Below, one piece after another: positions 42,125 to 54,051 of a DNA stretch of 64,000 nucleotides. The notes under the pieces were generated by a model. It was given only the letters and a program-made list of their open reading frames with translations, ran no database searches and was not told the DNA's origin. The stretch's first letter is position 1, and the number at the start of each line of letters is the position of its first letter. The DNA is taken from contig JALUTQ010000005.1 in the NCBI GenBank assembly GCA_032718865.1, positions 2,046,001-2,110,000 on the forward strand, read 5' to 3'. Source of the stretch: Tilletia caries. Its lineage: Eukaryota; Basidiomycota; Exobasidiomycetes; Tilletiales; Tilletiaceae. Both the position numbers and the translations under genes were made by a program.

Positions 42125-42929
42125 GGCAACCGTGAATTTTGCCTCCTAAGGTGTTTTGCCTCCTTGGGCTAAATGGAGGCAAAATTGACCGTCCACAAGG
42201 ATGAAATCGAAATTTGCCTCCTCAGACCCATTTTTTGCCTCCCTAAACAGTTCAAATCGATGGGAATCGCCGATTTTGCCTCCTCCGAGGCAAAAAAAAG
42301 GCTCCGAAGAGGTAAAATTCGCGATTACCAGAGAGAACTGCTGAAATTTGCCTCCTGTCCACGGCTATTTTGCCTCCTTCCTGACCATTTTTTTTTTTTC
42401 ATCCTCTCCCTGTGTTGACCAGTGAAATACGAGTAGGATTGACGAGCGAAAGAAGGATTAAGAGCTCGAGACGGGGAAAGATGAGGGCGAGAAGAAAGTG
42501 CCGTGGAAAAAGTGGAGGCAGAGCTGTTGCTATGCAGGGGCTCGAGCGGGCAATGGAAATAGATAAAAAGAAGGAGATAAGATGATGGCCACGTGGAATT
42601 TACCTGGTGTAATGAGGTTGATCTAGGTCACGTGCAGTGAAAGTCTTGGAGGCAAATGTGAATGGAGGGAGGCAAATCAGGCCCTGGAGGGAGGCAAAAT
42701 TGTAGGCCGTGGGTCTCTGAACTAGAATTTTGCCTCCTTTCGGAGCATTTGCCTCCGAGGCAAATAGCAGAAATGAGGCAAATTTCGGCGTTTGATGAGG
42801 AAAGCGGTAAATTTGCCTCCCCAAGAGGCAAATCTGGGACCTCCCAGGAGGCAAATTTGGTGCATATGAGCTTGGGCGACAATTTTGCCTCCAGGAGGCA
42901 AATGCTGGGAGGCAAAATTCACGGTTCTC
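42125..42929. mobile_element. 805-bp MITE, TTTGCCTCC-rich
   Basis: Inverted ends share AACCGTGAATTTTGCCTCC, flanked by the 10-bp direct repeat CCCGAGTGAA (42115-42124 and 42930-42939). Again a Mutator-like duplication size. About 20 TTTGCCTCC/GGAGGCAAA motifs fill the interior. No protein encoded. It lies 42 bases outside the right end of the Harbinger element. Confidence 0.9.
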
Positions 42930-44103
42930 CCCGAGTGAACAACAATCGAACGCGTCAATCTTTCTTCATACAAAACGCGCTAGACACAGAAAAATAACCT
43001 TCTCATCTCCGCACCCCGGCGTCCTACTTAACCGCTCGCCTCTCGCCACGTGGCTTTCCGTTGTTCCACCTCGTCCCGCTTGCGTCTTAGATAGCAGGTA
43101 GGTAGCCGTTGTCACTACTTGTCGCCTTGTCGCCTTGTCGTTGTCGCCCTGCTTCACGTCCTCGGTGACTTGGCCGACCGGGGCCCTTCTCAGTTGTCGT
43201 ACGCCGCCCACAGTTGAAAGTATTGGAGTTGATCTTGGCCTGCTTTGAGGCCGACCCAGCAAAGTTGTGACCTTCGCAGCTTGCCATCGTCCCTGTTTCT
43301 GATCCTGTAGAGGCAAATATGATACCGAGCGTCTTCTTCGGCTCATAGGTCGAAGTCGGCGTCAAGCTTGGAAACGGAAACGTGGTGAAGCTGTCTGCCA
43401 AAGGGGATGGAATGGAAGGAGCAAAGATACAAAAGATCAGGTGATCAATGGAGCGCAGAGAAGGTAAAGATATCTTGAGAGAGGGATGAAGGCAAAGACA
43501 ATGTCAGTTCATTGAATCAGCGCGGAGGGCAGAGAGCAGATCAAGAGCAGAGGGGAAGACGCATGGACAGGAAGGCAAGTGTCAGCTCGTCAGAAATCGA
43601 GTCGAAGAAGGTGTCTTGGGGGAGAACGTAGAGAGAGCAGAGAGAGCTGTCAGCTGGCCCAGCAGGGACTGCAGAGACAGACAAGAGGCCTTCCAATGAA
43701 TGCTGCTGTGATGGGGATGGGTCGTGGTGGTCGCGGTCGTGTGCGCAGTGCGTGATAAGAAGCCCGGGTGTTGTCGGGATGATGGCGGCCCGGATCGAGC
43801 CGGGGAAAGACCGAATTCATTGGAAGGCGACCGACGATTTCGCGAATCGCGATGGGGCCACGATGACGGGGACGAGTACGACGACCTTCTTGCCAGCATC
43901 GCACGACGCACAGACATCCAGCATCAACCGCGCGTCTTTCCTTCCGACGTCAGGTGAGTGTCCAGCTGGGCCTTCTTATTACCGCTGCTGGTCCTGCAGA
44001 CGCGTGATGTCGAGCTGGATCACTGACCCTGCGCTCGCCTCGTAAACCCCCCCTCGCAGCTCTCTCCTTCCCTATCCCAACAAAGTAAAAGTAAAGCACA
44101 ACA
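42930..44103. other. Intergenic stretch, weak gene candidates only
   Basis: Upstream of the Pho88 gene. A minus-strand frame at 43087-43400 (TTFPFPSLTPTSTYEPKK) lies after a possible TTGGCAG acceptor and could be a terminal exon. No family is recognisable and the codon use is not convincing. The last ~150 bases are probably the Pho88 promoter and leader. Confidence 0.4.
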
Positions 44104-44753
44104 ATGAACGCAGCCCTGGGCAACATCGCCATCATGCTGGGAGCGAACCAGCTCGTGAAGCGCATCCCCTTCGACGAACAGCCCGAGCTCGTCATCTACG
44201 CCAGAATCGCATACGTGACCGCACAGGTGCTGTGTCTGGCCATCTTCTACTTCTGCTCCATCCGCATCAAGCGCGCCAACGACCTGACCGTCCTCAAATA
44301 TGTCGAGCCTAAGAGTCCTATGGTCAGTCCTCTCTCTCTCTCTTCTCGCTCTTTTTGTCTACTTTCCAGATACTCACCCCGTCTTCACGCATACAGTCCC
44401 AAGACCCAGGCGAGATGGTCACCACCACCCACCGCGACTACGACCTAGCCGACGTCCGCAAAGCCATGCGCGGCATCATCACCGGCATGCTCATGGTCGG
44501 CGTCATGCACGGCTACCTCAAATACACCAACCCGCTCGTGATCCAGTCGATCCTGCCCATCAAGAACGCCCTCGAGAGCAAGCAGGCGCTGCTCTGGATT
44601 TGGGGTAAGCCCGCGACCGGCGATTTGAAGAGGCCGTTTAAGGCCGCCGCTTCGTTGTTTGGGGGGGCCGCGCCCGCGGAGGCGCCTGCTCCGGCTGCTG
44701 TGGCGGCGTCACCAGCGGCGGCGGCCAGCTCGGAGAAGAAGAAGACAAAGTGA
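44104..44753 (+). CDS. pho88: Pho88/Snd3 ER membrane protein
   Basis: Two exons, 44104-44322 and 44397-44753, intron of 74 bases, 191 residues. Pho88 (Snd3) is an ER membrane protein first linked to phosphate uptake and later to SND-route protein targeting. Family marks: QLVKRIPFDEQPELVIYARI and TVLKYVEPKSPM in exon 1, MVTTTHRDYDL, GYLKYTNPLVIQSILPIKNA and FGKP-like WGKPATGDLKRPFKAAA in exon 2. Two hydrophobic segments (VTAQVLCLAIFYFCSI; GIITGMLMVGVMHGYL). The C-terminal Ala/Pro tail ends in KKKTK, a possible ER-retention type dilysine end. Length is usual for the family. It is followed by the Ctk3 gene on the same strand. Confidence 0.93.
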
Positions 44754-45007
44754 AATATGTGGCCCCATTGCCCAACCCTCCGCTCGCCCAGCTTCTTTCT
44801 TCTTTCCCTTTCACAACACACACAAACACTTCCTTCCTCTCGCATTCGCACCTTGGATCGATCCCTTCCCTTCTTCCCTTCGTATTGCTAATACACTTCT
44901 GGTTCTGCCGAGAAATCAGTCATTGAAATTGTCAGTCAGAGTCATTCATTTCCCCAATTCTTGTTCTCGAGAACGACCATCATCCCCCCGTCAGCTCGCA
45001 ACCAAAG

Positions 45008-46703
45008 ATGGATCCCTTCCAGATCCGGATGGACTTCTCCTCGCAGCTGCGGCGGCTCAGCGCGTCGCAGCAGTCGATCCAGAAGGTCGTCTACACGATG
45101 TCCAAACACGCCAGTCGCGCCTCCGACGATCTCTGGGACTGCATCGTGCGCGAAGCATCCAAGGCCTCCCTCAACGCGCGCCTCAATATCCTCTTCCTCA
45201 TCGACGCCCTTGTCACGGGGGCCGATGGCGCCCTCTCTGCCGACCCCTCGTCCTCGGCCGCGGCGGGCCTGAGTCCATTGGTCCTGGCTGCCTTCCGACC
45301 GCTGATCACACGCGACCTCGTCAGCCTCATCGACAACGTCGTCCCCCTCACACCGGACGGCATCCGACTCAACCTAGCAAGCACACGCGCCGTCGTCTCC
45401 TCCTGGCGCACGGGCTCCATCCTCTCGCCCGACTTGCTCACCCATATTCTTGACCGGCTGGAGGCGAGGAGGGACGAGTTGGCTAGGTTGCCGCTTGCGC
45501 TGCAGACTTCGGATACGGAGTTTTCGCGTGCGGAGGTGTTGCAGCGGATTGAGGAGGATCGAGAGCGCGTGAGTGTCTCCTCTCTCTCTCTCTTCCTTTG
45601 GCTTTTCTTACTTACGCTGTCTTGCCTACATGCTTACCCTTTCCCTGCGCGTCCTTCAGCAAAAGCGCCTACGGGAACGCTCCTGGATTCTTCCTCCCAA
45701 AACATACGGAAATGCCATACCACATCCTCCCGAAGCCCTCTCCGCGTCCGGCGCGACCTCCGCCAGCGGCGGTACCTCCCTCCATCAAACCGCATCAGGC
45801 ACGCCCGGCCAACCTTCATCTTCCTCCTCCTCCAATCAAACAAACGCAAGTGGACAGCCGACGTCAACGCCGGCCTCCGCTGCCGCCAAGTCTCTCGGGA
45901 AGAGAGCGAGGGTGAGCACGGCGGACAACGCGGCGCTGACGCGTGATCCGCTCGCGGCGCTCTACGGCGATACGGGTCCCAGTGCCTCGCCCTCCTCCTC
46001 CAACACACCTTCGTCCTCCGCACTGAAGAGGTCCGCTGCGGCGGGGAGTACGCCCGCCAAGCGGAAAGCGAATGGGAGTCTTGTGCCGCCTTCGACTCCT
46101 ACTACTTCTACCGCGAATCAAGCCGTAACAGGTTCGGGGTCTGCTGCGATAATAGGGACGGGGAACGACTCCTCCGCGCCGATCATCATCGACGACACCA
46201 ACCCTTCCGCTCCTTCGCAACCTCCGAAACCTCTAACCGTCCCGCCATCACCGAACGACGCCCTCCAGATCGAGATGGAAGAGATGTGGGAGATCACCTC
46301 CGACTTGAACGAAGATGACTTCGAAGCCTTCGCGGAGGAGGACGGCGTCGGCGTCGGCGTGGGTGTGAGTGTTGGGCCTGGGTCTGGGTTCGGATTGGTC
46401 GGGCCTGCTGAGCAGGGTATCAAGGTTGAGAGGAATGGGCATCAGGGGCAACAGGGCAACGGGAATGGGAATGGGAAAGTAGGCGTCACGATCCTCGGAG
46501 TCGCCTCCCACAACGGTCCTTCAACGACGGCAAGGTCAACAGGAGGAGGAAGTATAGTCCCCGCCGCACCGGCGCCGGGCCCGGCGGACGTCGTACCCCG
46601 CTGGTGGGGCTCGCGAGCCGTCTTTGTGCAGCAGCGGCAGCAGTATTCGCATTCGCATTCGCATTCGCCGCAGCAGCCTCAAGTCCGCAATAATCAAAAA
46701 TGA
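45008..46703 (+). CDS. ctk3: CTD kinase I gamma subunit (Ctk3-like)
   Basis: Two exons, 45008-45568 and 45660-46703, 534 residues. The N-terminal ~150 residues are a CID-like fold typical of Ctk3: MDPFQIRMDFSSQLRRLSAS, QQSIQKVVYTMSKHA, DDLWDCIVREASKASLNARL, NILFLIDALV. The C-terminal block shared by the family follows after a long Ser/Thr/Pro linker: RLRERSWILPP and MEEMWEITSDLNEDDFEAF. Ctk3 stabilises the CTDK-I kinase that phosphorylates Ser2 of the RNA polymerase II tail. The linker (~residues 200-405) makes the protein longer than yeast Ctk3, and the C-terminal ~100 residues are low complexity with a Ser-His repeat. Convergent with the RING-ligase gene, 126 bases apart. Confidence 0.88.
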
Positions 46704-46829
46704 AAAATCAACACAAGTCTTACATACCCTCTGCGTCCAGGAGACTTCGTGAGAAAGGGATGAACAACATAAAAAGAAAAGGAGGTGTGTGTTGCCATTC
46801 CGTATCTGCGGAAAAAAACCCTCACACAT

Positions 46830-49800
46830 TCAAGGCAGGAACAGGCGCGAAAAGCCAGCCACAGGCGTCCGGCAGCACGGGCACGTCTGGACTTTCCCGC
46901 TCACGGGTCGACTGGCGAGATTGTCCCTGCAATCGTCGCACAGCGCCAGGCAGCGACAGGGCCAGATCAGAATCGTCCTAGGGAGGAAGAAAAGAAACGC
47001 GAGGGGGAAAAAGGGATGGAGAAAGAAAGAGGTCAGAACTGTGTTTAGATCCTCCCTGAGCCAGAACACGCGCCGTCCCAATCAAGGCTTCCCGGGGGAA
47101 GGGGGAAAGACGAAAGCCAACTCACCGATTCTCCGTCTGACAGATGACACAAAGCCGCTGTCGTTCCCGCTCCCACTCCTTCCGCTCCTCCTCATCATCG
47201 TCAGCTATCCTCGCCGCCCCCGAACCAGCACCCGACATGCCAACCCCCGACCGCCTCCGAGCCAAAGCCATATTCGCCAACAGGTCTTCATACTCCCCCG
47301 CCGACACCGGCGCTGGCGCCGCCGCCGCCGCCGCCTCAGCCCTGCGAGAACGTGCGGAAGGAGTGGACGGTCCAGCGGCGTCCATGCCGTCCCTCCTGCC
47401 GACGAGCCGCTGGAACCGCGTCCGGGTGAGCGGACTGCCGCCGACGTTCGATAGGTGCATGAGGAGGTACTGCGACATGTCCACGTCCGCCTCCACTTCT
47501 GCACCTGGGCCTGACTGCGATAACTGCTGCGCAGCAAGTGTCAACGCCAGCGCGCCCTCTTCTTCCTCTCCCTCCTCCTCGCCTTCCTCGAAATCGAACT
47601 CGCTCAGCCCGACCGACGGTGAGCGCATTCGTCGCATTCGACTCGCCCGTGCGGCCAGCTGTCGAGCCACAGCACTACGTCCCGACCCAGAAGGGAGGAC
47701 TTCCTCATTCTCGCCCATCCCTCCAGGGACAAACTCACCATCATCCCCAGAACCATCATCATCATCATTATCATCCTCCTCCTCATCCTCGCGCCACTCG
47801 CCATCCTCGTCCGAACCTTCGTCCTCGTAGTCCGGCGCATCCGGCGCCAGGAACGCGCGCCAAAACCGCGTATCGGACCCGCCTGACGATGGCGACATGG
47901 CGCGCATCGCTCTCCGGAGCGCAACTTCATTCCCCAACCCAGCCCCGTTATTTCTCCCCGAACGTCTCGCCGCATCCCCATCGTCCGCAGTCGCCGCTCC
48001 AGCGTGTAGGACGCCGCCGCCCTCAAAGCCAGAGCCGGACTGGACAATCCTCGCCGCCCGCGCAGCCGCAAGCCGAGCCTCCTCGCCCCTGCGCGCCCGC
48101 ATCGCCTCCTCCCGCCTCGTCTCTCCAATCGACCCATGCCAAAGCAAACGCACATACCTCATCCCCTTCCTCCTCGTCCATCTCACCACCCGCCTCACCC
48201 GCCTCTTGGTCGGCCGCCACACATTGCGTTCGAAGGGCAGTCGGAGCACGGGAGGGACGCAGGACCACGTCCATGCGAGTGCGAGCGCGAGTAGGGCGAA
48301 GATGACGCGTAGGAGGGTGAGGCCGAACCGTCGGGCTTCGGCCAGTCGCGTTGGACTTGTGCCGCTCAGGACGGCGAGGGAGTTCCGCGCAAAGGTACCA
48401 TCAGCCGCCGTGCGCAAGTCGCGAATCTCCAACGCGAAACCGTTCCGCAACGCCGTGACACGTGCCCCCGCCGCGCGAGCGTCATCGACCTCTCTCCCAT
48501 CATTATCGTCATCGCCTCCGTCGTCCACGTCCTCCTCGTTGGTACCACCCTCTACGCGTCGTCTCCGCTTTCTCCGATGACGGACGATCATGTCCCGCTC
48601 ATCCTCCGAGAATTCAGCTAAGCCAACATCTTCATCCTCGTCCATGATGACCCTTGTCCCTCTCCCGGCCCGTCTTCTCTGAAGTCCATCGAGGCCCGAG
48701 GCATGCAGAGCCGAGCTCACGCCCCCTGCAGAGTGAAGGAACCCCCCCGCAGGAGCAGCAGCAACTCCACCGTGCACATTCGCCGACCCGGCGCCGTCCA
48801 TCTCGACCCATGTCCCCACTGGCGTCCGGATGTTGACGAGCTCGCGACTCAGGCCGCTGAGGCGGGTCGACTCGAGACAGGCTGTGCCAAGCTTGAAGAG
48901 TGCGAGGTTGTAGTCTTCTGTGAGGCTCGGCAGGTTTGAGGCGTTGAAGAAGAGCCGGCTGGTGTCGATCTATAAAAAAGGGCAGGCACATAAGTAAAGA
49001 CGAGTTCGTGTAATAGGGGACAACCAGTAGGGAGGAGGGATCTCAGTTACTCACAGTTCCCTCGGTGACGGCCATGGTCAGAGCATGCAGGAAGGCTGTG
49101 AGAAGTATGATCGCCAGAAGGATGGCATCGGGAAAGCGATTCATGATGTGTAGCGGATCTGTCGGGTTGCCGATGTATCTCCAATGCAAGTGATGAATCG
49201 TCGAAGCGATGCCGAATATGGAAGTGATAGGCAGCTGTGAGCGCGGTCTCGATTTCCAGAGCGAGACGACACTGAGAGTCCAGAGCTCGGCGAGTTGGAG
49301 GAACATGCTGAAAAAGAGACTCCATGTGGGCGAGCCTGGGTATCCGTGTTCGGAGTCCGGGCTGAAGACATAGGCGTGGGTGAGGTATGCGAACCCGTTC
49401 AGGTTGAAGTAAGGCGCCGCACGGCTGCCTTCCAAGCTGCAGGTGGATGAAATACAAGAATGTCAGCATGTACCCAGAGAGGAGGCATGTGAAGCACAGG
49501 AGAGTCTCTCACTTCTTGATGAGCGCCTCGGTAACGACAGTGGCTGCAGCGGCGAGGAAGGCTGCCCAGATGTATGTGCTGGACCGAGCCTCGACGCGGT
49601 ACTGGCCAGAGGTTGGGTTGATAAAGAGATCTCCAAGCCAGGCGCGCTGTGCCCAGTTGTCCGGTAGATGCTTTGCCGTGAACGTAGCAAGCGGCGTACC
49701 AGCAAGAAGCGCGGACGAATGCTGCTGAGCTGCCGTGCGCGAGCCCGACACCGCGTACTGTCGCGAACTGTCCGCAAGCATGACACTGACCCCGAGGAGC

Positions 49801-50393
49801 GAGATCACCGAGCGCGTGAGCAGAACGAGCGCAGGCAGCTTGAGAAGGACGCGCTTCCATCCCCTGATGGGCTGCGGCCGCGTCCGAGGTCGACAGATGT
49901 GTTCAATCCGGTTGATCACGGCGGTCACGATGACGAGGATGAGGAAGTACCGGGAGGTGAAGAAGCCGAGAACGCCTGCGCCTCCTAGGTGGGACGGCAG
50001 ATCGAGCCGAGCCGAGAAGGACGAAGATGATGAAGAGGAAGAGCTGGAGCGAGAGGAAGGTGCGGGTGCCTTGAGTCCCGGAGATGACTTCGTAGTAGTA
50101 GCAGCACCAGCAGCGGCGGCGGCGGCGTACGTGGCAGCGGCAAGCGGGCCAGGATCGATGCCTGCGCTGATGGGAACGCGAATCAGCTGTCCGTTCCCGT
50201 CCATCGAGCGAAGCGTGCCCGGCGAGAGATTGGCAAAAGCCGACAAGTCTTCGAACGCAGTCGTCGTCGATGTCGAGGTCGATGTCGAGGTGCGCATCCC
50301 GTTGCCATTCCTTCCAAACGCTGCGAATAAGGAGGAGGCGCTCAGGAGGGAGTCGACGATGGCAGCACGCGTGCGCCGCAAGAGCGAGCTCAT
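46830..50393 (-). CDS. Asi1/Asi3-like multi-pass membrane RING E3 ligase
   Basis: Four exons, 50393-49513, 49436-49055, 48969-47126 and 46977-46830, all in phase, 1084 residues. About six hydrophobic segments precede the long acidic centre (YFLILVIVTAVIN, LLKLPALVLLTRSVISLLGV, WAAFLAAAATVVTEAL, SLFFSMFLQLAELWTLSVVS, AILLAIILLTAFLHALTM, LLRVIFALLALALAWTW). The last 50 residues form a RING made only of Cys: LCVICQTENR then TILIWPCRCLALCDDC then CPCCR, split by the last intron. This C-terminal WPCRCLALC type is that of the yeast inner-nuclear-membrane ligases Asi1 and Asi3, which degrade mislocalised membrane proteins. Name by resemblance. A decayed copy lies downstream of copy C, and the start of another in unit B. 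Confidence 0.82.
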
Positions 50394-50968
50394 CGTTCCG
50401 TTCGCGGCCAGTGACCGTGATGAGTCCCGGCGCTGGCTGGGTGAGCGAGAGCGCGCGCGCTACCTCCTGGTCCTCTTGCCTGCCTTTGCTCACACGATCA
50501 ACACCTCGCTGATGACCGATGTGATGGACGTCGTGCACGAGCTTCCCAGCGACGGCGACAGAAGCGAGCATCATGACCTCGCCGTTGCTATGCAGACAAC
50601 TCAACATGGACGGATGATGATGGGAAGGAGAAAGACAACAACAGCGATGGTAGATATAGATTGCAGGGAGAAGGCGACGAGAGTCCAAGGTTGCGAGCAG
50701 GTGGGGAGAGCGGGTACGGGGAGCGAAGCGGAGTGGTGCAACATTGATTGTATGGCCGGGGTATTCGAGTGGATTTTGGTCCTCATGCATTATGCAAGTT
50801 GATGCCCGGTGTAGACGTTCGTCTGGATGGCGAGCGATGCGGAGATGACACGAGACGAGGATGGGGAGACTGGATGTTGTTTTTGTATTGTTGTTCCGGC
50901 AGGTAAGGAGGCAACGAGAACCGAGGGCAGACAAGAGCGACGCAAGAGATGGACCGAGACGAGATGGA
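50394..50968 (-). repeat. 3' region of copy E and promoter of the RING gene
   Basis: 575 bases without a gene between the family copy and the RING start. Matches the 3' regions of B and C, including a GTCATGATGCT(T/C)GC block and the RING start codon, so family gene plus RING gene head-to-tail appears to be the ancestral order. Confidence 0.65.
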
Positions 50969-52528
50969 TCAATCGAGAGCGAGACGAAGAGAGCAAGGTG
51001 CGTTCCGGAGCGGCAGATATCTCGGACTTCGGAGTCTTGAATCCAGGGCCAAGGCGAGGGACGAAGACGAGGCTGGGACCATGGTACGACGCTGATGACG
51101 GAACCGGGGGACCTTGTTCTTGGCCGCCGGACGAGGTTGGATCTCGCCAATGACGAAGGATGGGAAGGATTCCAGACCTTGCGACTGGTTCATGGTCCGG
51201 ACGGGAACAGCAGAGGTTGTCCGCGCAACGACCTGCATCGGCGAGAAATGCCTGCCGATAACCGTGGGCAACAATCCACTGTAGTGATACCGCCATGGTG
51301 GGCTGACGTTGATCCCGGCTGCGTGCAAGCACGGAGACCACTCGTCCGAGATCGACGACGACGACGAGTCTGAGAATTCGTCCGATATATCTCCGATTGT
51401 TGAAACGTCTTCGGACGTGGGCCGGGCTGCCCCATGAAACGACTTGAAGGAGATGGACATGTGATCCGAAGAAGAGCACGAGTCCCTCAATTCTCCATCC
51501 GTCCTGTCGACCGCAGCGTGATCGTCGGCTATGGGCTGGGCTGCAGGGTCGACCGGCGTGAAGTAGATCGACATCGAATCCGAACACGAGTATGAGTCCG
51601 TTAATTCGTCTTCGATGTCACCGATGATCAAGGCCTCCTCGGCTGTGGGCTGGGTGGGAAGGTCGACGCGATCATCGCCGCCGTAGGATGCTTCGGACGC
51701 GTAGAAGGACGTGTTCTCGACCTCAGATGCTGATGAATTGGGCTCGACAACCTTGTACCGGGGGGCGTTGGTGTTGACAGCCGGACGAGGTTCGATCTTG
51801 CAAATAACAAACGAAGGGAACGATTCCCAACCTTATGACCGGTTCATGTTCTGGACCGGGATCGCGGAGGTTGTCCGCGCAACGGCCTTCATCGGAGAGA
51901 AGTGCCTGCCGACGACGGTGGGCAACAATCCACGGTAACGGTATCGCCGTGGAGGGCTGATGTCGATTCCAGCTGCGTGCCAGCATGGAGACCACTCGTC
52001 CGAGGCGATCGACGAGGACGAGGATTCGTCGGATATGTCACCGATTGAATCCGAGGAGGAGTACGAGTCCGTTGATTCGTCGTCGTCTTCATTGATCGCC
52101 GAGTCTGCCTCAGCCGTGGGCTGAGCGGGGACGTGGACGACAGATCCTGGTGATGATGTGTTGACAGCCGTGGTCAGCCCAGCCTTGATGTGGGTTTCGA
52201 TGAGGGTTTCCAATCGGAGCCGAGCCGCGCAATACCGTCCGTACTCGCTGATTGCCTTCGCAATGAGGCACATCGGGTCCTGGATGACACCGAACTTGGC
52301 CCGGTGCTGTTCGAGAAGCTCAACAACGCCGGGAATTGTTGTAATGTCGACCCCGCCGCCGAAGGTAGTAGGGTCCCAACGGTGCTCAAAGACACGCTTG
52401 CCGTTCTCGTCGCGCGTCTTGAACTTTGTGATGATGTCGTCCACCATGTGTTCGAGCATGTCCATCTTGCTCGACGAGAGCAGGTTGGACGGGTACGCGT
52501 TGTAGTTGATAGAGCTGATGATTGACAT
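50969..52528 (-). pseudogene. Family gene, copy E (long form with one nonsense codon)
   Basis: ATG 52528 opens a frame equivalent to copy D: family domain, first module, then TAA at 51833-51835, where D has CAA (Gln) in NMNRSQGWES. The frame stays open after the stop down to 50969, with the second module intact (IIGDIEDELTD to RLALD), so one C-to-T change separates it from a 519-residue protein. The truncated 231-residue product would keep the domain and one module. Its N-terminus (MSIISSINYN, DDIITKFK) matches copy F, its C-terminal part copy D. Confidence 0.8.
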
Positions 52529-52701
52529 GTTGGTGTTTGTGTGTGGTGACGGGTGAAGAGTTGAATGGGTGAGGTAGTGTGTGAGTGTGTATGTGTGTGT
52601 GTGTGATGTGTGTGTGATGTGTGTGTGTGAAGATGTGGGTGTGAAGATCTGGGAGGAGATGGAGGAAGGGGGGGAAGGACGGAATTCGAAGCGGGGGCTC
52701 T

Positions 52702-52709
52702 CTTTTAAG
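52702..52709 (-). promoter_or_regulatory. TATA-like box of copy E
   Basis: CTTAAAAG on the minus strand, 174 bases before the ATG at 52528, same context as in copies B, D and F. Confidence 0.4.
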
Positions 52710-53622
52710 CCCGAATGCTCAGTATGACGCCTTTGCCTTCGAGTGACCCAAGACTGACATGTATGGCCTGTGCTCGGACGAGATGGGAAGTTGGAGTGAA
52801 AAAAAGTGAACCAATGGCCTGTGCGGCTGTGCTTGAGGGCCCCACAGTGTTTACGTACCGGGATCGGCATCAGAGCTGCATGAGATGGGGAAGCCGTCTG
52901 CGTGCTTAGCTCTTGCAGCGCACTTGCATGAGACTCCGGTATCCGGAGGACAGCGCGGCAGTAGAGCCCTGTGCTGAGCAAAGGAGCAGGTTGGACCTGA
53001 GCGACGATGTTTGATCTGCACGGAAGAGCGCGAGGATCATCATGATCTGCAGACGGAATGGTGGCTTGGTCTCGGACATCCGGGATCCGAGAGCGAGAGA
53101 GCAACGAGGAATGTCCACGGCCGTTGGGGAGTGGGTCTGCTGCGTAATCCTGGGATGAGTGATGACTATGGACTGTGACCCAGGCTCCGTGACCCTTCGT
53201 TGTCGGCACACGCGCAGACCCGGCTGCTGCCAGCTTGCGAGGCCTCTTACTGCAGAAGAGATAAGTAGGAAAGTATCAGATTGTCGTGAGCTCGTTGCTG
53301 TGCGCTGGCGAGGGGGCTAGTATCAATTTCTGAGGAAGCAGAGGAAGGGAAGGCAGACCCGGTCAGCGTCAAGAACGAGACGTCAGCAGAGCAGAGTGTC
53401 AGCGCCGTTGCATGGAGTCTCAGCTGATTTCCTCTCTGTGCAGATGATCATGCAAGTCTGAGAAGAGCAGGGTCTCGCCATCGCTGCCGCTGTGGCTCGC
53501 GCTGTCGTTGTCGTTGTCGAGGTCGTGCTGCATTCCTGGACGCAAGTTTGGGGAGCGAGTAAACAAACGGCAGGACTCGGGTGACTTTTTCGTTGTTGCT
53601 ATGCGGGATCTCCCCGTTCACT

Positions 53623-54051
53623 TCACCACCCCAATGGACGGGAGGATGACCAGAGAGGACCTCGGTCGTTCCCCAGGCCTGTGGTTGAGGCCAGGACGGC
53701 GAGGGCAGGGTCCGCGGAGGTGCTCTGGTTTTTATCAGTATCTGGGGCCCGGTTTTGAGCATGGTCGTCTGCGTGGATCGCTGGCTGTCCTTTTGCATGT
53801 CCCAGGTGCCAAGTGTTGCACAAGTGTCCCTCAAGGCTTGCCAGATAGCCTGCAGAATCACAACCACTCCGATCTGTTCCCTCCAGCCAACCCTCAACGC
53901 AGCAGAAGCACCTCTGCCTGCTGTGAAATAATACTACAAGGCCAATCGCAGGCTCTGTTGAGGCATCTCTGAAGAAAAGAATGGTGTCTGGTCGAGGAGA
54001 AAGAAGATGGCGCCGTGGTGTCGTCGAGTGGAGATCCGCAACCCAGCCCAA
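53623..54051 (-). pseudogene. RNase H-like remnant (unit E)
   Basis: Minus-strand frame with RDASTEPAIGLVVLF, GWLEGTDRSGCDSAG and AIHADDHAQNR, co-linear with the remnants at 30573 and 61499. The WRL block of unit D is changed here (FCCVEGW). Confidence 0.45.

Noticed and set aside
42125..42929. Gene on the minus strand at 42600-42970
   Set aside because: The frames consist of translated TTTGCCTCC repeats inside a MITE.
43582..43917. Minus-strand gene upstream of Pho88
   Set aside because: Ser/Arg-rich frame without homology or convincing splice partners; overlaps the likely Pho88 promoter side.
49735..50802. 355-codon plus-strand frame
   Set aside because: Antisense of the first exon of the RING-ligase gene, whose splice sites and hydrophobic segments are clear.
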